NCBI GenBank assembly: GCA_004557075.1
Contig: SFEX01000011.1
Coordinates: 1 to 57,062, forward strand
Reading direction: 5' to 3'
From: Clostridiales bacterium
GTDB taxonomy: Bacteria > Bacillota > Clostridia > Oscillospirales > Oscillospiraceae
Length of the DNA stretch: 57,062 nt
A program made the position numbers and the translations under genes. Of the stretch, positions 26,028 to 35,224 are shown one piece after another; within the stretch, counting starts at the first letter, position 1, and each line of letters begins with the position of its first letter. A model generated the notes under the pieces. That model was not told where the DNA came from. It did no database searches and saw only the letters and a program-made list of their open reading frames with translations.

Positions 26028-27977
26028 TCATTCTGTTATATCATAATATTTTGTATTTATCGCCAAGGGATCGAATGCTTTGCCGCCGTCCTTATAGAAC
26101 TTGCCGAAATACTCAAGACACTGAAGTCTCAGATCGTGTACATAGCAGCCTAAAAGGTTCAGCGCGAAGTTGAGCGCGTGTCCAATAATGAACACGATGA
26201 TGAACAGCACAAGGTTATTTGCTATGCCGCCGATGGTGTTGAACACCGTCGCTATGACGGAGCCTGCGAGCATCAGCGCCATGATTCGGGAATAGGAAAG
26301 AATGTCTCCGAACCAGCCGGTCAGGGTGTTATAGAGCGTTGAGAACACGCTCGTGACCTTTCCGAAGCCCTTGGCCTCGCGGGAGCCGCCGTAAAACAGC
26401 ATCAGGCAGCCGAGAACGAGTACCAGCGGTACTCCGGCTATGCTGCCGATATCAAGCACCATGAATATGATGCCTATGAGAATGACCCATAGCGAGCCTT
26501 CCTCCCATATCGCGCTTTCCGCGTCGCCTTTTTTGACCTTTTCCACAACGCTTATCACCATACCGGTGTTCAGGTGGATAAGGCCGAGCACCATGGCGCC
26601 TATGAGCACCATCATGCTGTCGTTCATGGGATTGAACAGGCACCACAGCTCGCCCCAGCCGTCGGGCTTGCCGAGTATCTTGCCTATCTGCGCAAGCGCG
26701 TCGCCGAAGAAACCGCCCGTGAGGAAGCCCATGACGAAGGTCGATATTCCGCCCCACAGCAGAAGCTGGCAGAACGACAGCGTGCCCGCGCGGGGTTTTA
26801 TCTTCTTCATCGCGACGACCGCCGCGATTATCATCAGCAGTCCGTAGCCCATGTCGGCCATCATCAGTCCGTAAAACAGGATGAAAAACGGCGCCATCAG
26901 CGGGTTAGGGTCAACGCCGTCGTAGGCCGGCAGGCTGTACATATTAGTGACCATGTTAAGGCCGTTTGTTATCTTATTGTTCGTGAGCTTTACGGGAACG
27001 TCGGGATACTCCTCCGGGTCTGGATCCGAAAGCTCCCACGCGCAGTCGTATTTCTCAAGGCATTTTTCAAGCTCCGGAACCTTCTTTGCAAGCGCCCAGC
27101 CCTGGAGCACTATCGTGCTGTCCATGCCGTACATTCTGTCCTCGGCCTCGGCGCAGGCGATTTTCGCGTTAAGGCGGTCTGCCGACAGCTCCAGCTCTTC
27201 TCTATGTACTCTCTGGTCCCATATCTCCTTGGCCGCCGCTTCCTTTTCCCCGGCAAGCCGTTTAAGCTCACCGTTCAGGCGCTCGGTACACTCTTTCGCC
27301 GTACCGTCCATACCGGAAAAGCTCGCTATCGCAAAGCCGAATTCTCTCAGGCTGTCTAACGCTGCGGGCAGCTCCTCTTTAAGAGCGATGAGCGCTAAAT
27401 AATGCTGATCCTTATCGGAATCGACTCTCACCAGCGCGGCTTCCTCAACAGCATCGTTCAGTGCAGCTTCCGCGCTGCCAATGTCAATCGCTGCTGGAAT
27501 GCCGCCGAGCACCACGCTGCATTTTTCCGTTCCCGGACAGGCAAGCGGGTAGTCCAGCTCCAGCCACGGAGAGAGCGATTCTATCTGGCCGCGCATGCGG
27601 CTCTCCTCCGCCGTTATGCGGCGGATGCGCTCATCCCTGCCGATTATCTCATCGGCTGTTTCAAGCATCTGCGGCAGCGTGCTGTCGTCAAGTATGGCGT
27701 CGCTGTCGGTTTCGGGCTTTGCGGAAAGCAGCGGCTTCTTTGCCGGTGCGTACTTCCCGAGCAGCTCGACCGCCTGAACGAGCCTTGAATGCTCGCCCCT
27801 GTAGCGCAAAAGCTCGCTGCCCTCTTTGGACAGATGATCCCGAACCTCCGGCTCAAGCGCGTCGCTCTCAGGCTCCGATACCTCCACGCAGCCGAGCAGC
27901 AGCAGCTCGCGCAGCAGCTCCTCCTTTTGTCCGCGAACGGCCATCAGACGGAGCTTTTTCATTTTTTCAATGGCCAT
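26028..27977 (-). CDS. ntpI: V-type ATP synthase subunit I (a-subunit)
   Basis: 649 residues. The soluble N-terminal half (to about 330) has coiled-coil and alpha/beta segments; the C-terminal half has about seven to eight membrane helices that form the ion half-channels with the K ring (FILFYGLMMADMGYGLL, SYSRIMALMLAGSVIA carrying the essential Arg). ATG overlaps the TAA of the upstream gene by one base. Confidence 0.95.
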   Translation of the reverse strand: MAIEKMKKLRLMAVRGQKEELLRELLLLGCVEVSEPESDALEPEVRDHLSKEGSELLRYRGEHSRLVQAVELLGKYAPAKKPLLSAKPETDSDAILDDSTLPQMLETADEIIGRDERIRRITAEESRMRGQIESLSPWLELDYPLACPGTEKCSVVLGGIPAAIDIGSAEAALNDAVEEAALVRVDSDKDQHYLALIALKEELPAALDSLREFGFAIASFSGMDGTAKECTERLNGELKRLAGEKEAAAKEIWDQRVHREELELSADRLNAKIACAEAEDRMYGMDSTIVLQGWALAKKVPELEKCLEKYDCAWELSDPDPEEYPDVPVKLTNNKITNGLNMVTNMYSLPAYDGVDPNPLMAPFFILFYGLMMADMGYGLLMIIAAVVAMKKIKPRAGTLSFCQLLLWGGISTFVMGFLTGGFFGDALAQIGKILGKPDGWGELWCLFNPMNDSMMVLIGAMVLGLIHLNTGMVISVVEKVKKGDAESAIWEEGSLWVILIGIIFMVLDIGSIAGVPLVLVLGCLMLFYGGSREAKGFGKVTSVFSTLYNTLTGWFGDILSYSRIMALMLAGSVIATVFNTIGGIANNLVLFIIVFIIGHALNFALNLLGCYVHDLRLQCLEYFGKFYKDGGKAFDPLAINTKYYDITE

Positions 27978-28291
27978 TAACCGTTCACAATCCTTTCCGT
28001 GACAAGCTCAGCCGCCTTCTTGCAGCGGCTTTCGGCCTTGGCTCTGAGCACGGCCTTTTTGTTCTCCGACGCAGAATATATCTCCTGCACGGCCGCATCG
28101 GCTTCCGACTGAGCTGCTTTCTTCATCTGCACGATCTCAGCCTCGGCTTTCTTTACCGCCTCCTCCACGTCGGCTCTGCCGGCATTTTCGGCTTCGGCAA
28201 GCATTCGCTTGGCCTCGGCCTCCGCCTCCGCCGCTATGCGTTTTGCTTTGGCTTCAGCCTCCGCGATTCCGGCTATCTCCTCAAACGCCAC
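27977..28291 (-). CDS. V-type ATP synthase subunit G/H (peripheral stalk)
   Basis: 104 residues, almost wholly a charged coiled coil with Ala-Glu-Ala-Lys repeats, matching the NtpF/AhaH partner of subunit E. The start codon is GTG at 28289-28291, preceded by AAAGGAGGGGG. First gene of the operon. Confidence 0.85.
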   Translation of the reverse strand: MAFEEIAGIAEAEAKAKRIAAEAEAEAKRMLAEAENAGRADVEEAVKKAEAEIVQMKKAAQSEADAAVQEIYSASENKKAVLRAKAESRCKKAAELVTERIVNG

Positions 28292-28422
28292 TGTTGCCCC
28301 CTCCTTTCAGTTTGTCGCAAATTCTCGCTTTTCGGCGCCGCGCAGACGCGGTGTGCGTCGAAGAAATGCCCCGCCGCGCGAATACCCGAAAAAAATTTGC
28401 AGAAAATTTTACTTTATAAACA

Positions 28423-28451
28423 AATATAATACTTTGTCCGTGGATTTTCAA
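28423..28451 (-). promoter_or_regulatory. Sigma-A promoter for the V-ATPase operon
   Basis: On the - strand TTGAAA (28446-28451), 17-base spacer, TATATT (28423-28428). It leaves a leader of roughly 125 bases before the GTG start. Confidence 0.6.
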
Positions 28452-28791
28452 TAGTCAAATGTCAAAAATTTAACTTACTATCTTCACTATTTTTTATTCA
28501 ATCGTACAAATCTCATTTGAGCCTGCCCATGAGGGCAAAATCGACTGTCTCAGTAGGTGAATAATAACAATAAAACCGTTGATTTTCAAGGATTTTTTGT
28601 CACTTTTATTGACAAACTTCAATCAATTTAAATAGTTAAATTTCTTTCAAGGCATCGTGTTTTTTTTCACACGGCTCAAAGCCTTGAAGCTCCAAAATAG
28701 TTTGGCATTTAACACTCATTTTTCGCTCGTTTGTTTATTATTTTACTATTTTGCCACTTTTTACTGCTTTCTTAGACATTTCAGTTTTTTC
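28452..28791. other. AT-rich divergent intergenic region with a stem-loop
   Basis: No gene is supported. The stretch is far more AT-rich than its surroundings. It has a two-part hairpin at 28647-28687: outer TCAAGGC / GCCTTGA and inner CGTGT / ACACG around a run of T. Its role is unclear; it could be a regulatory region between the divergent V-ATPase and acyltransferase promoters. Confidence 0.55.
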
Positions 28792-28820
28792 TTGCCAAAC
28801 GGAAACTTGGAATGTATAAT
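28792..28820 (+). promoter_or_regulatory. Sigma-A promoter for the acyltransferase-like gene
   Basis: TTGCCA (28792-28797), 17-base spacer, TATAAT (28815-28820), 34 bases before the ATG. Confidence 0.75.
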
Positions 28821-28854
28821 AAGCTGAATTGTGTATAATTCCGGAGGTTAATAT

Positions 28855-29736
28855 ATGGCTAATAATTATAAGAAGCGCTTTGGCGACAGAGCCGACGGCA
28901 GGCGCATACGCTCCCTGAACGGCTTCTATAACTTCATTCCGTTCATAATGCCGACAAGAGTCGATGCTCTCAATTACTACGAGCAGGACTTTGACATTAC
29001 CGAGGCTGACCGCTGGTTCAGACGCCAGCGCGTGAACGGCTACAAGGGCATGGGCATGCTCCACCTTCTTATTGCGTCCTATGTCCGCGCCTGCGCATAT
29101 CTGCCCGCCCTCAACCGCTTCGTCGTCGGCCGCCGCATTTACGCGCATGACAAGATTGAGATAGTTATGACCGTAAAGCGCAGTCTCACTATCGACGCTA
29201 CCGAGACGACCATAAAGGTTGCCTTTGAGCCGACCGACACCATATACGACGTTTACCGCAAAATGAACGCCGCCATTGACGAGGTGAAGAACTCCGACGA
29301 GGAAAACGGCACCGAGCAGTTTGCGACCGCGGCGGCAAAGCTCCCGCGCTTTCTCCTGCGCGCGGCCATCGGCCTCATAAGAGTGCTCGATTATTTCGGC
29401 ATCCTGCCCAAGTCGCTGCTTGATATCAGCCCCTTCCACGGCTCGATGATAATCACCGACCTCGGCTCACTCGGCATAGGGCCTATATACCACCACATAT
29501 ATAATTTCGGCACTCTGCCGGTCTTTATCGCCTTCGGCGCAAAGCGCCATGTCTATGAGCTTGACCGCCACGGCCAGCCCATCGACCGCAAGTACATCGA
29601 CGTCAAGGCAGTTATGGACGAGCGCACCGTTGACGGGCACTATTACGCTACGGTGTTCAAGTTCCTCAACCGCTGCATAGCCGATCCCACCGTTCTGGAA
29701 ACTCCCCCCAAGCAGGTCAACGAGGATATTTTCTAA
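28855..29736 (+). CDS. 2-oxoacid dehydrogenase E2/chloramphenicol acetyltransferase-like protein, no lipoyl domain
   Basis: 293 residues. The fold signature of the E2/CAT superfamily is visible in the C-terminal half (FHGSMIITDLGSLGIGPIYH and TLPVFIAFGAKRH). There is no lipoyl or subunit-binding domain, so it is not a working part of a dehydrogenase complex. The usual catalytic HxxxDG is replaced by ERTVDG: the Asp-Gly remain but the His position holds Glu. So it may be a non-classical acyltransferase or a scaffold. CGGAGG precedes the ATG. Monocistronic, with its own promoter and terminator. Confidence 0.7.
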   Translation: MANNYKKRFGDRADGRRIRSLNGFYNFIPFIMPTRVDALNYYEQDFDITEADRWFRRQRVNGYKGMGMLHLLIASYVRACAYLPALNRFVVGRRIYAHDKIEIVMTVKRSLTIDATETTIKVAFEPTDTIYDVYRKMNAAIDEVKNSDEENGTEQFATAAAKLPRFLLRAAIGLIRVLDYFGILPKSLLDISPFHGSMIITDLGSLGIGPIYHHIYNFGTLPVFIAFGAKRHVYELDRHGQPIDRKYIDVKAVMDERTVDGHYYATVFKFLNRCIADPTVLETPPKQVNEDIF

Positions 29737-29747
29737 GCCTGCATATC

Positions 29748-29783
29748 AAAAACTGCGCACGACTGTGGTCATGCGCAGTTTTT
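29748..29783. terminator. Bidirectional terminator between convergent genes
   Basis: AAAAACTGCGCA / TGCGCAGTTTTT, 12-bp stem. Serves both the + strand acyltransferase gene and the - strand PHP gene, whose stop codon abuts it. Confidence 0.9.
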
Positions 29784-30626
29784 TCATTTGTGTGCTCTTA
29801 AATTTTCCAGCAGCTCATACGACGCGCACAGCTCGCCGTCAATGCCGCTGCCCATGCTGATGTGCGGCTTGTGCCTGCCGTGCCAGTCGCTGCCCGCCGT
29901 CGGGCAAAAGCCGTACAGCGAAGCCATAGCAAGATATTTTGACGTATCCTCGGGTCCGTAGCCGGAGTAGAAGCACTCAAGCCCCGAAACTCCCGCCGCT
30001 TTTCCCCGCTCCATAAGCTCCGTAAGGCTCTCGGCGGATATCCTGTACTGCCTCGGGTGCGCTATTACGGCCTTGCCGCCGGCCGATATTATAAGGCTCA
30101 CAGCGTCTTCAAGGCTCATGAATTTACGGCGGATATAGTATTTCTGTCCGGGGTCTAAAAAGCGCCTGAACGCATCCGTCACGCTCTCGGCGATACCGGC
30201 TTCCATCAGGCACAGCGCGAAATGCGGCCTGCCTATGGTCGAGCCGGGGTGGCGCGCCTGAAGCTCGTCGAGGTCTATCATAATGCCGTCCTCGGCAAGC
30301 CGCCGCACCATTCTTCTATTGCGCGAATTGCGCTCGTCTATGACCCAGTCGAGCACCGGCGGCAGCTTTTCGGAGTGAACATCTATATCATAGCCGAGGA
30401 TGTGTACCTCCTTATCGTACCAGCCGCAGGTAAGCTCGATGCCGGAAACCACCTCCACGCCATAGCGCTCTCCCGCCTCCTGCGCGGCGCAGACTCCGTT
30501 TACGCTGTCGTGGTCTGTAACCGCTATCGCGCGAAGCCCAAGTGCCTTAGCCGTCCTTACGGTGCTCTCCGGCGACTCTGAGCCGTCCGATATATCGGTA
30601 TGGACATGCAGGTCTATCTCTCTCAT
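29784..30626 (-). CDS. PHP-domain phosphoesterase (RNase AM/YciV-like)
   Basis: 280 residues. PHP metal ligands are all present: HVH with TDISDG (7-14), the VTDHDSV motif, later His residues around IGRPHFA, AHPRQY and a closing GSDWHG. The family includes 3',5'-nucleoside bisphosphate phosphatase and 5'-3' RNase RnaAM. ATGA overlap with the upstream amidohydrolase gene. Confidence 0.88.
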   Translation of the reverse strand: MREIDLHVHTDISDGSESPESTVRTAKALGLRAIAVTDHDSVNGVCAAQEAGERYGVEVVSGIELTCGWYDKEVHILGYDIDVHSEKLPPVLDWVIDERNSRNRRMVRRLAEDGIMIDLDELQARHPGSTIGRPHFALCLMEAGIAESVTDAFRRFLDPGQKYYIRRKFMSLEDAVSLIISAGGKAVIAHPRQYRISAESLTELMERGKAAGVSGLECFYSGYGPEDTSKYLAMASLYGFCPTAGSDWHGRHKPHISMGSGIDGELCASYELLENLRAHK

Positions 30627-31891
30627 CCTATTATCGTCTCCATTACTTTATCCGCCTCGGCATAGATTTTTTCCGCATCCTCGCCGATGTAAAATTCGCC
30701 GTTTTCATACAGGATTTTGCCGTTTACCATCGTCAGGCGAACATTCTCCTTGCTGCCGGAGTAGACGACGTTTTTGGTTATGTTGTTTATCGGCCTCATG
30801 TTTGGTCTGCGAAGATTTATGACGACAAGGTCTGCCCTTTTTCCGACGCTTATGCCGTCGCAGTCGTGCAGTCCCATCGCCCTCGCGCCGCCGACGCAGG
30901 CCATTTTCAGCACCTCGTTTGCGTCCACCGCCGAGGCGTCGTTTTCCCTGTATTTTGCGAGCGCCGTCACGAGATACATCTCTCTGAACATATCAAGGGC
31001 GTTGTTTGAGCCAGCGCCGTCGGTGCCGATGGCAATGCCGATGCCCTCCTTCAAAAACCGCGCCGTCGGCGCTATACCGCTGGCAAGCTTAAGGTTTGAG
31101 GACGGGTTCAGCACGACCCAAAGGCCGCGTTTTTTGAATATCTCAATGTCCTCCTCGCTCATGTGGACGCAGTGGAAGCCGCCGCCGCCGTAGTTATACA
31201 TACCGAGCTTCTCAAAAAGTGCGGTGGGCGTCACGCCGTAGCGCTCGACGCAGCCGAGCACCTCGCCCTTCGTCTCCGACGAGTGGACAAACATCGGCGT
31301 TTTGTATTTTTCCACGAGTGACGCGACATATTCCATGCGCTCAATGCTCGTTGTATACTCTGCGTGAAAGCCCATGTGGTAGGAGATAAGCTCGTGTGTG
31401 CTGTTATAGCGCAGGAACTTAGCCTCAAGCTCATGGTAGTCCCTGTCGAAATTATTCATATCGCCGCAGAGCACGGCTCTGAAGCCTGAATCGACGCAGG
31501 CTTTCACAAAGGCGTCATTGTGAAAATACATATCGAAGCAGGCTGTTATCCCGCTCGTGAGATATTCCATAACGGCAAGGTAAGTCATGACATACAGCCC
31601 GTCGGGGCTGAGCCTTGCCTCGTGCGGCCAGACCTGCTCGGAGAGCCATTTATCCAGCGGCATATCGTCGGCAAGCGAGCGCAGGAAGGTCATGCCTGAG
31701 TGGGTGTGCGCGTTCTTAAAGCCCGGCATGAGCAGGTCGCCTTTTAAGTCGATCTCCCGCTCAAAATCGGGATCGTCGTCCCGCTTCGGCCCGACGTAGC
31801 ATATCTCACCGCCGTCTGTCCAGACCTCGCATTCGGCGATTTCCGCACCGTGTTCAAATGTCAGCACCTTACCGTTATGAAAGCGTATCAT
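30623..31891 (-). CDS. Amidohydrolase of the TrzA/MtaD type (S-adenosylhomocysteine/methylthioadenosine deaminase-like)
   Basis: 422 residues. Metal-binding NAHTHSGMT near residue 60, HSSET and HCVHMSEED in the middle, and GTDGAGSNN for the final Asp, all marks of cyclic amidohydrolases that deaminate SAH, MTA or 5'-deoxyadenosine or related heterocycles. The true substrate is not deducible. Lies between murT (6-base gap) and the PHP gene (overlap), so part of the glmS-murT transcript or its own. Confidence 0.85.
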   Translation of the reverse strand: MIRFHNGKVLTFEHGAEIAECEVWTDGGEICYVGPKRDDDPDFEREIDLKGDLLMPGFKNAHTHSGMTFLRSLADDMPLDKWLSEQVWPHEARLSPDGLYVMTYLAVMEYLTSGITACFDMYFHNDAFVKACVDSGFRAVLCGDMNNFDRDYHELEAKFLRYNSTHELISYHMGFHAEYTTSIERMEYVASLVEKYKTPMFVHSSETKGEVLGCVERYGVTPTALFEKLGMYNYGGGGFHCVHMSEEDIEIFKKRGLWVVLNPSSNLKLASGIAPTARFLKEGIGIAIGTDGAGSNNALDMFREMYLVTALAKYRENDASAVDANEVLKMACVGGARAMGLHDCDGISVGKRADLVVINLRRPNMRPINNITKNVVYSGSKENVRLTMVNGKILYENGEFYIGEDAEKIYAEADKVMETIIG

Positions 31892-31897
31892 ATGTGT

Positions 31898-33241
31898 TTA
31901 CTCCCAGAAGTTTTTGCCGCCGAGCCTGCGCACGAGCTTTTTCCGCATATCCAGCATGGCAGTGTAGGTTGGCAGGATGAAGATAAAAGCGTCCTCATCC
32001 GCAAGACTGTCTATGATTGTATCATAGCTTTTAAAGATTTCACAGTGGATATTTTCGCGTCCTAAGCGCTCGGCGGCGGTGTCGGCGCGAAGGCCCGTCA
32101 CGAGAACGCGCCGCAGATTTTTCATGCGGGCAAGCTTCCCGAAATCCGCGTCCTCAAGCCACGAGATATCCGTGCCGTCGGCTATCCTGTCGTTGACGGC
32201 AAGCGCAACGGTAACGGGTTCATTGACAGAGCGCAGATAGTCGAGGGTCTGGTCGGCGGCGGCCGCGTTTTTTATAAGTATCATCCGAGCGCCCTTTTTG
32301 CCGAGCGGGAAGCTCTCCATTCTGCCGAAGCCGCAGTCGAAGCCTGCCGCCGCGTCCACGGCGTTTTTGGGGTCTATGCCTGCCGCCGTCACGGCAGCGG
32401 TCATTCCCGCCGCGTTATAGATGTTATAAAGCCCCGGCAAGGCAGCGCGGCAGAGTGTACCGCCTTTTCCCGCGATGTCGAGCACGAAGCTTCCGTCATC
32501 GAGCACAGAGCGCACCGAGACGTCGCAATCATGCCGCGCAAAGCCGCATTTGCAGCGGAACGCACCGAGGTTTGCGTAGCTTACATAGCTGTATTTAAGC
32601 TCCGATCCGCAGATGGGGCAAGTTCCGTCCTCGCCGCTCTCGGGTCTTGACTTTCTCCCGTCGGCAAGGCCAAAATATACCGTTTTGTTTTGTACCTGTG
32701 CGGCTATGCTCGCCGCCATGGGGCAGTCGGCATTGATGCAGGCTATCGTGTCGGGCGTTGCCCTCAGCCCTGCGGCGATGCTGTCGCGCGGTGTGGTAAC
32801 CGTTCCGTAGCGGTCTAACTGATCGCGAAACAGGTTCGTGACCAAAAGAGCGCGCGGTTTTATCTCCGCCAGCACCCGGCGGCAGGCCGCCTCGTCGCAC
32901 TCGATAACCGCCCAGTCGCATTTCACGCCGCCGGACAGGCGCAGATTCAGTATAAATTCTGCCGTTATTCCGCTTATGAGATTTGCGCCGGAGCGGTTTG
33001 CAAACACGCTTTTTCCCGCGTTTTGCAGCGCTTTTTCCGTCATCCTCGCGGAGGTGGTTTTCCCGTTTGTCCCCGTCACGGCTATGACATTGACCTTTGC
33101 CGCCGCCCGGCTCAGAATATCCGGGCAAATCTTAAGCGCAAGCACCCCGGGGAGCGATGTTGCGCCTTTTCCTATCAGTCGTAAGAAGCAGTGCGTGGCC
33201 TTGCAGACCACGCACGCTAAAAATACCAATAGATTTTTCAA
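31898..33241 (-). CDS. murT: Lipid II isoglutaminyl synthase subunit MurT
   Basis: 447 residues. Mur-ligase-type ATP site VTGTNGKTTSAR near residue 55; four-Cys zinc element CPICG ... CKCGF near 200-225, typical of MurT; C-terminal DUF1727 part. MurT amidates D-Glu of lipid II together with GatD. No gatD lies next to it, which is unusual. Start codon is TTG at 33239-33241, directly after the glmS TAA, with no strong ribosome binding site, so re-initiation after glmS is likely. Confidence 0.9.
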   Translation of the reverse strand: MKNLLVFLACVVCKATHCFLRLIGKGATSLPGVLALKICPDILSRAAAKVNVIAVTGTNGKTTSARMTEKALQNAGKSVFANRSGANLISGITAEFILNLRLSGGVKCDWAVIECDEAACRRVLAEIKPRALLVTNLFRDQLDRYGTVTTPRDSIAAGLRATPDTIACINADCPMAASIAAQVQNKTVYFGLADGRKSRPESGEDGTCPICGSELKYSYVSYANLGAFRCKCGFARHDCDVSVRSVLDDGSFVLDIAGKGGTLCRAALPGLYNIYNAAGMTAAVTAAGIDPKNAVDAAAGFDCGFGRMESFPLGKKGARMILIKNAAAADQTLDYLRSVNEPVTVALAVNDRIADGTDISWLEDADFGKLARMKNLRRVLVTGLRADTAAERLGRENIHCEIFKSYDTIIDSLADEDAFIFILPTYTAMLDMRKKLVRRLGGKNFWE

Positions 33242-35080
33242 TTATTCAACTGTCACCGACTTTGCAAGATTTCTGGGCTTATCAATATCGCAACCGCGCA
33301 GCAGCGCAACATAGTACGCCAGCAATTGCAGCGGAACAACGCCCAGAGAAGGCTGGAATATCGTGTGTGACTCGGGAACGCCAATGACGTTCTCCACGGT
33401 TTTTTTCATCTCAGCCACATGGCTCTCGGTGGTGAGCGCAAGGACATCGGCGCCACGCGCCTGAACCTCGACGACGTTGCTCATCGCCTTTTCAAACAGC
33501 GGCGCATAGGTGCCCAGCGCAATGACAAGCGTACCGTCCTCAATCAGGGATATAGTGCCGTGCTTGAGCTCGCCGGAGGCGTATGCCTCGGAGTGGATGT
33601 AGGATATCTCCTTGAGCTTCAGCGAGCCCTCAAGACCCATTGCGTAATCGAGGTTTCTGCCGATGAAGAACACGGAGCTGTGGTTAAAGTACATTGAGGC
33701 GTAATGCTTTATCTCCTCCGTATTCTCGAGCATCTGTTCCATTTTCCCGGGCAGGCGCAGCAGCGCGTCAACCATTTTCGCGTATTCGCCGCCGCTCACG
33801 GTACCAAGTATGTCGCCAAAGTAGATGCCAAGCATGTTGAGCAGAACGAGCTGGGTGCTGTATGCCTTTGTCGTCGCAACGGCGATCTCGGGCCCTGCCC
33901 ATGTGTAGATAACGTCGTCCGACTCTCTCGCGATCGAGCTTCCGACCACGTTGACTATCGAAAGTATGCGCGCGCCGAGCGCCTTTGCCTCTCTGAGCGC
34001 GGCCATGGTGTCCAGCGTCTCGCCGGACTGGCTGATGACTATGACAAGTGTGTTCTCATCGACCAGCGGGTCGCTGTACCGAAACTCCGAGGCAAGGCAT
34101 ACCTCAACGCTCTTGCGGAGCATACGCTCAAGGTTGTACTTTCCCACCACACCAACATGATATGACGAGCCGCAGGCGACTATGTACAGCTTGCTGATAT
34201 TTTTTATATACTCCTCATCGAGCGACAGATCCTCAAAGCAGATGCGGTTATCGCGGATGCGGGTAAAGGCCGCCTTGCGTATGGCCTCAGGCTGCTCCAT
34301 GATCTCCTTGAGCATGAAGTGGGCGTAGCCGCCCTTTTCTGCGGCCGAGACGTCCCAGTCTATGGTGTGGCGCTCCTTCTCGATGGGCTGCTCCATGGAG
34401 TTGTAGAAGCTCACCCTATCGGCGGAGATAACAGCGACCTCGCCGTCTTCCATGTACGAGACCTCTCTCGTGTGATTTATGATAGCCGTCGCGTCGCTGG
34501 CAATGAAATTGCAGCCGTCACCGTAGCCGATGAGCAGGGGCGCATCTTTTCGAGCAGCTATGAAATGCTCGGGCTCGTCGGTGCAGACTATGCCCAGCGC
34601 ATATGCGCCCTCTATGCGGCGCAGCACTCTGAACACGGCGTCGAGCATGCTGCCGCTCTCGGCATGGTAATACGCCAAAAGCTGGGTCACGACCTCGGTA
34701 TCGGTCTCGGACTTGAACTCATAGCCGTTTGAAATGAGAAAGTCCTTCAGCTCGACATAGTTTTCGATGATACCGTTATGCACAACGGCGATCTTGCCGT
34801 CGCCGCTCATATGCGGGTGGGCGTTAATATCGTTGGGCTCGCCGTGGGTAGCCCAGCGCGTATGTCCGACGCCGATTGTGCCCTCAACGCTCTTTCCGCC
34901 CTGAATTATATCGCTCAACACCTTCAGCCTACCCTTGGCCTTTTCAAGCTGAAGCTTTCCGTCCTTTGAAACAACGGCGATGCCCGCAGAGTCATAGCCG
35001 CGGTACTCAAGCCTTTCCAGTCCGTCAAGCAGAATGGGTGCGGCCTGTTCGCTTCCGACAAATCCCACTATTCCACACAT
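33242..35080 (-). CDS. glmS: Glutamine-fructose-6-phosphate aminotransferase (isomerizing)
   Basis: 612 residues, the family length. N-terminal Cys2 nucleophile of the glutaminase (MCGIVGFVG), then HTRWATHG; two SIS domains with SQSGETLDTM; C-terminal DKPRNLAKSVTVE. Makes glucosamine-6-phosphate for peptidoglycan. The start must expose Cys2, which fixes it at 35080; AAAGGA precedes it. The leader is only about 60 bases, too short for a glmS ribozyme. Confidence 0.97.
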   Translation of the reverse strand: MCGIVGFVGSEQAAPILLDGLERLEYRGYDSAGIAVVSKDGKLQLEKAKGRLKVLSDIIQGGKSVEGTIGVGHTRWATHGEPNDINAHPHMSGDGKIAVVHNGIIENYVELKDFLISNGYEFKSETDTEVVTQLLAYYHAESGSMLDAVFRVLRRIEGAYALGIVCTDEPEHFIAARKDAPLLIGYGDGCNFIASDATAIINHTREVSYMEDGEVAVISADRVSFYNSMEQPIEKERHTIDWDVSAAEKGGYAHFMLKEIMEQPEAIRKAAFTRIRDNRICFEDLSLDEEYIKNISKLYIVACGSSYHVGVVGKYNLERMLRKSVEVCLASEFRYSDPLVDENTLVIVISQSGETLDTMAALREAKALGARILSIVNVVGSSIARESDDVIYTWAGPEIAVATTKAYSTQLVLLNMLGIYFGDILGTVSGGEYAKMVDALLRLPGKMEQMLENTEEIKHYASMYFNHSSVFFIGRNLDYAMGLEGSLKLKEISYIHSEAYASGELKHGTISLIEDGTLVIALGTYAPLFEKAMSNVVEVQARGADVLALTTESHVAEMKKTVENVIGVPESHTIFQPSLGVVPLQLLAYYVALLRGCDIDKPRNLAKSVTVE

Positions 35081-35146
35081 AATGATTTTTCCTTTCGGAT
35101 AAAAATACAGTTTCGGCAGGGGCAATGCTATGCCGTATCTTCGGAA

Positions 35147-35175
35147 ATTATACCATTTTCCCCACCCGATTGCAA
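35147..35175 (-). promoter_or_regulatory. Sigma-A promoter for glmS
   Basis: On the - strand TTGCAA (35170-35175), 17-base spacer, TATAAT (35147-35152). Confidence 0.8.
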
Positions 35176-35178
35176 CAA

Positions 35179-35212
35179 AACAGGCAGCCGAAATCAGCTC
35201 CGACAGCCTGTT
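35179..35212 (-). terminator. Possible terminator of azlCD
   Basis: AACAGGC / GCCTGTT stem around a 20-base loop, followed on the - strand by TTGTTG. Just upstream of the glmS promoter. Confidence 0.5.
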
Positions 35213-35224
35213 AAATGTAAATTT

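Noticed and set aside
33185..33220. GTGCGTGG...CCACGCAC hairpin as a terminator
   Set aside because: It lies inside the murT coding sequence and has no T-run in the right place.
35081..35146. glmS ribozyme
   Set aside because: The promoter leaves only about 60 bases of leader, too short for the ribozyme fold.
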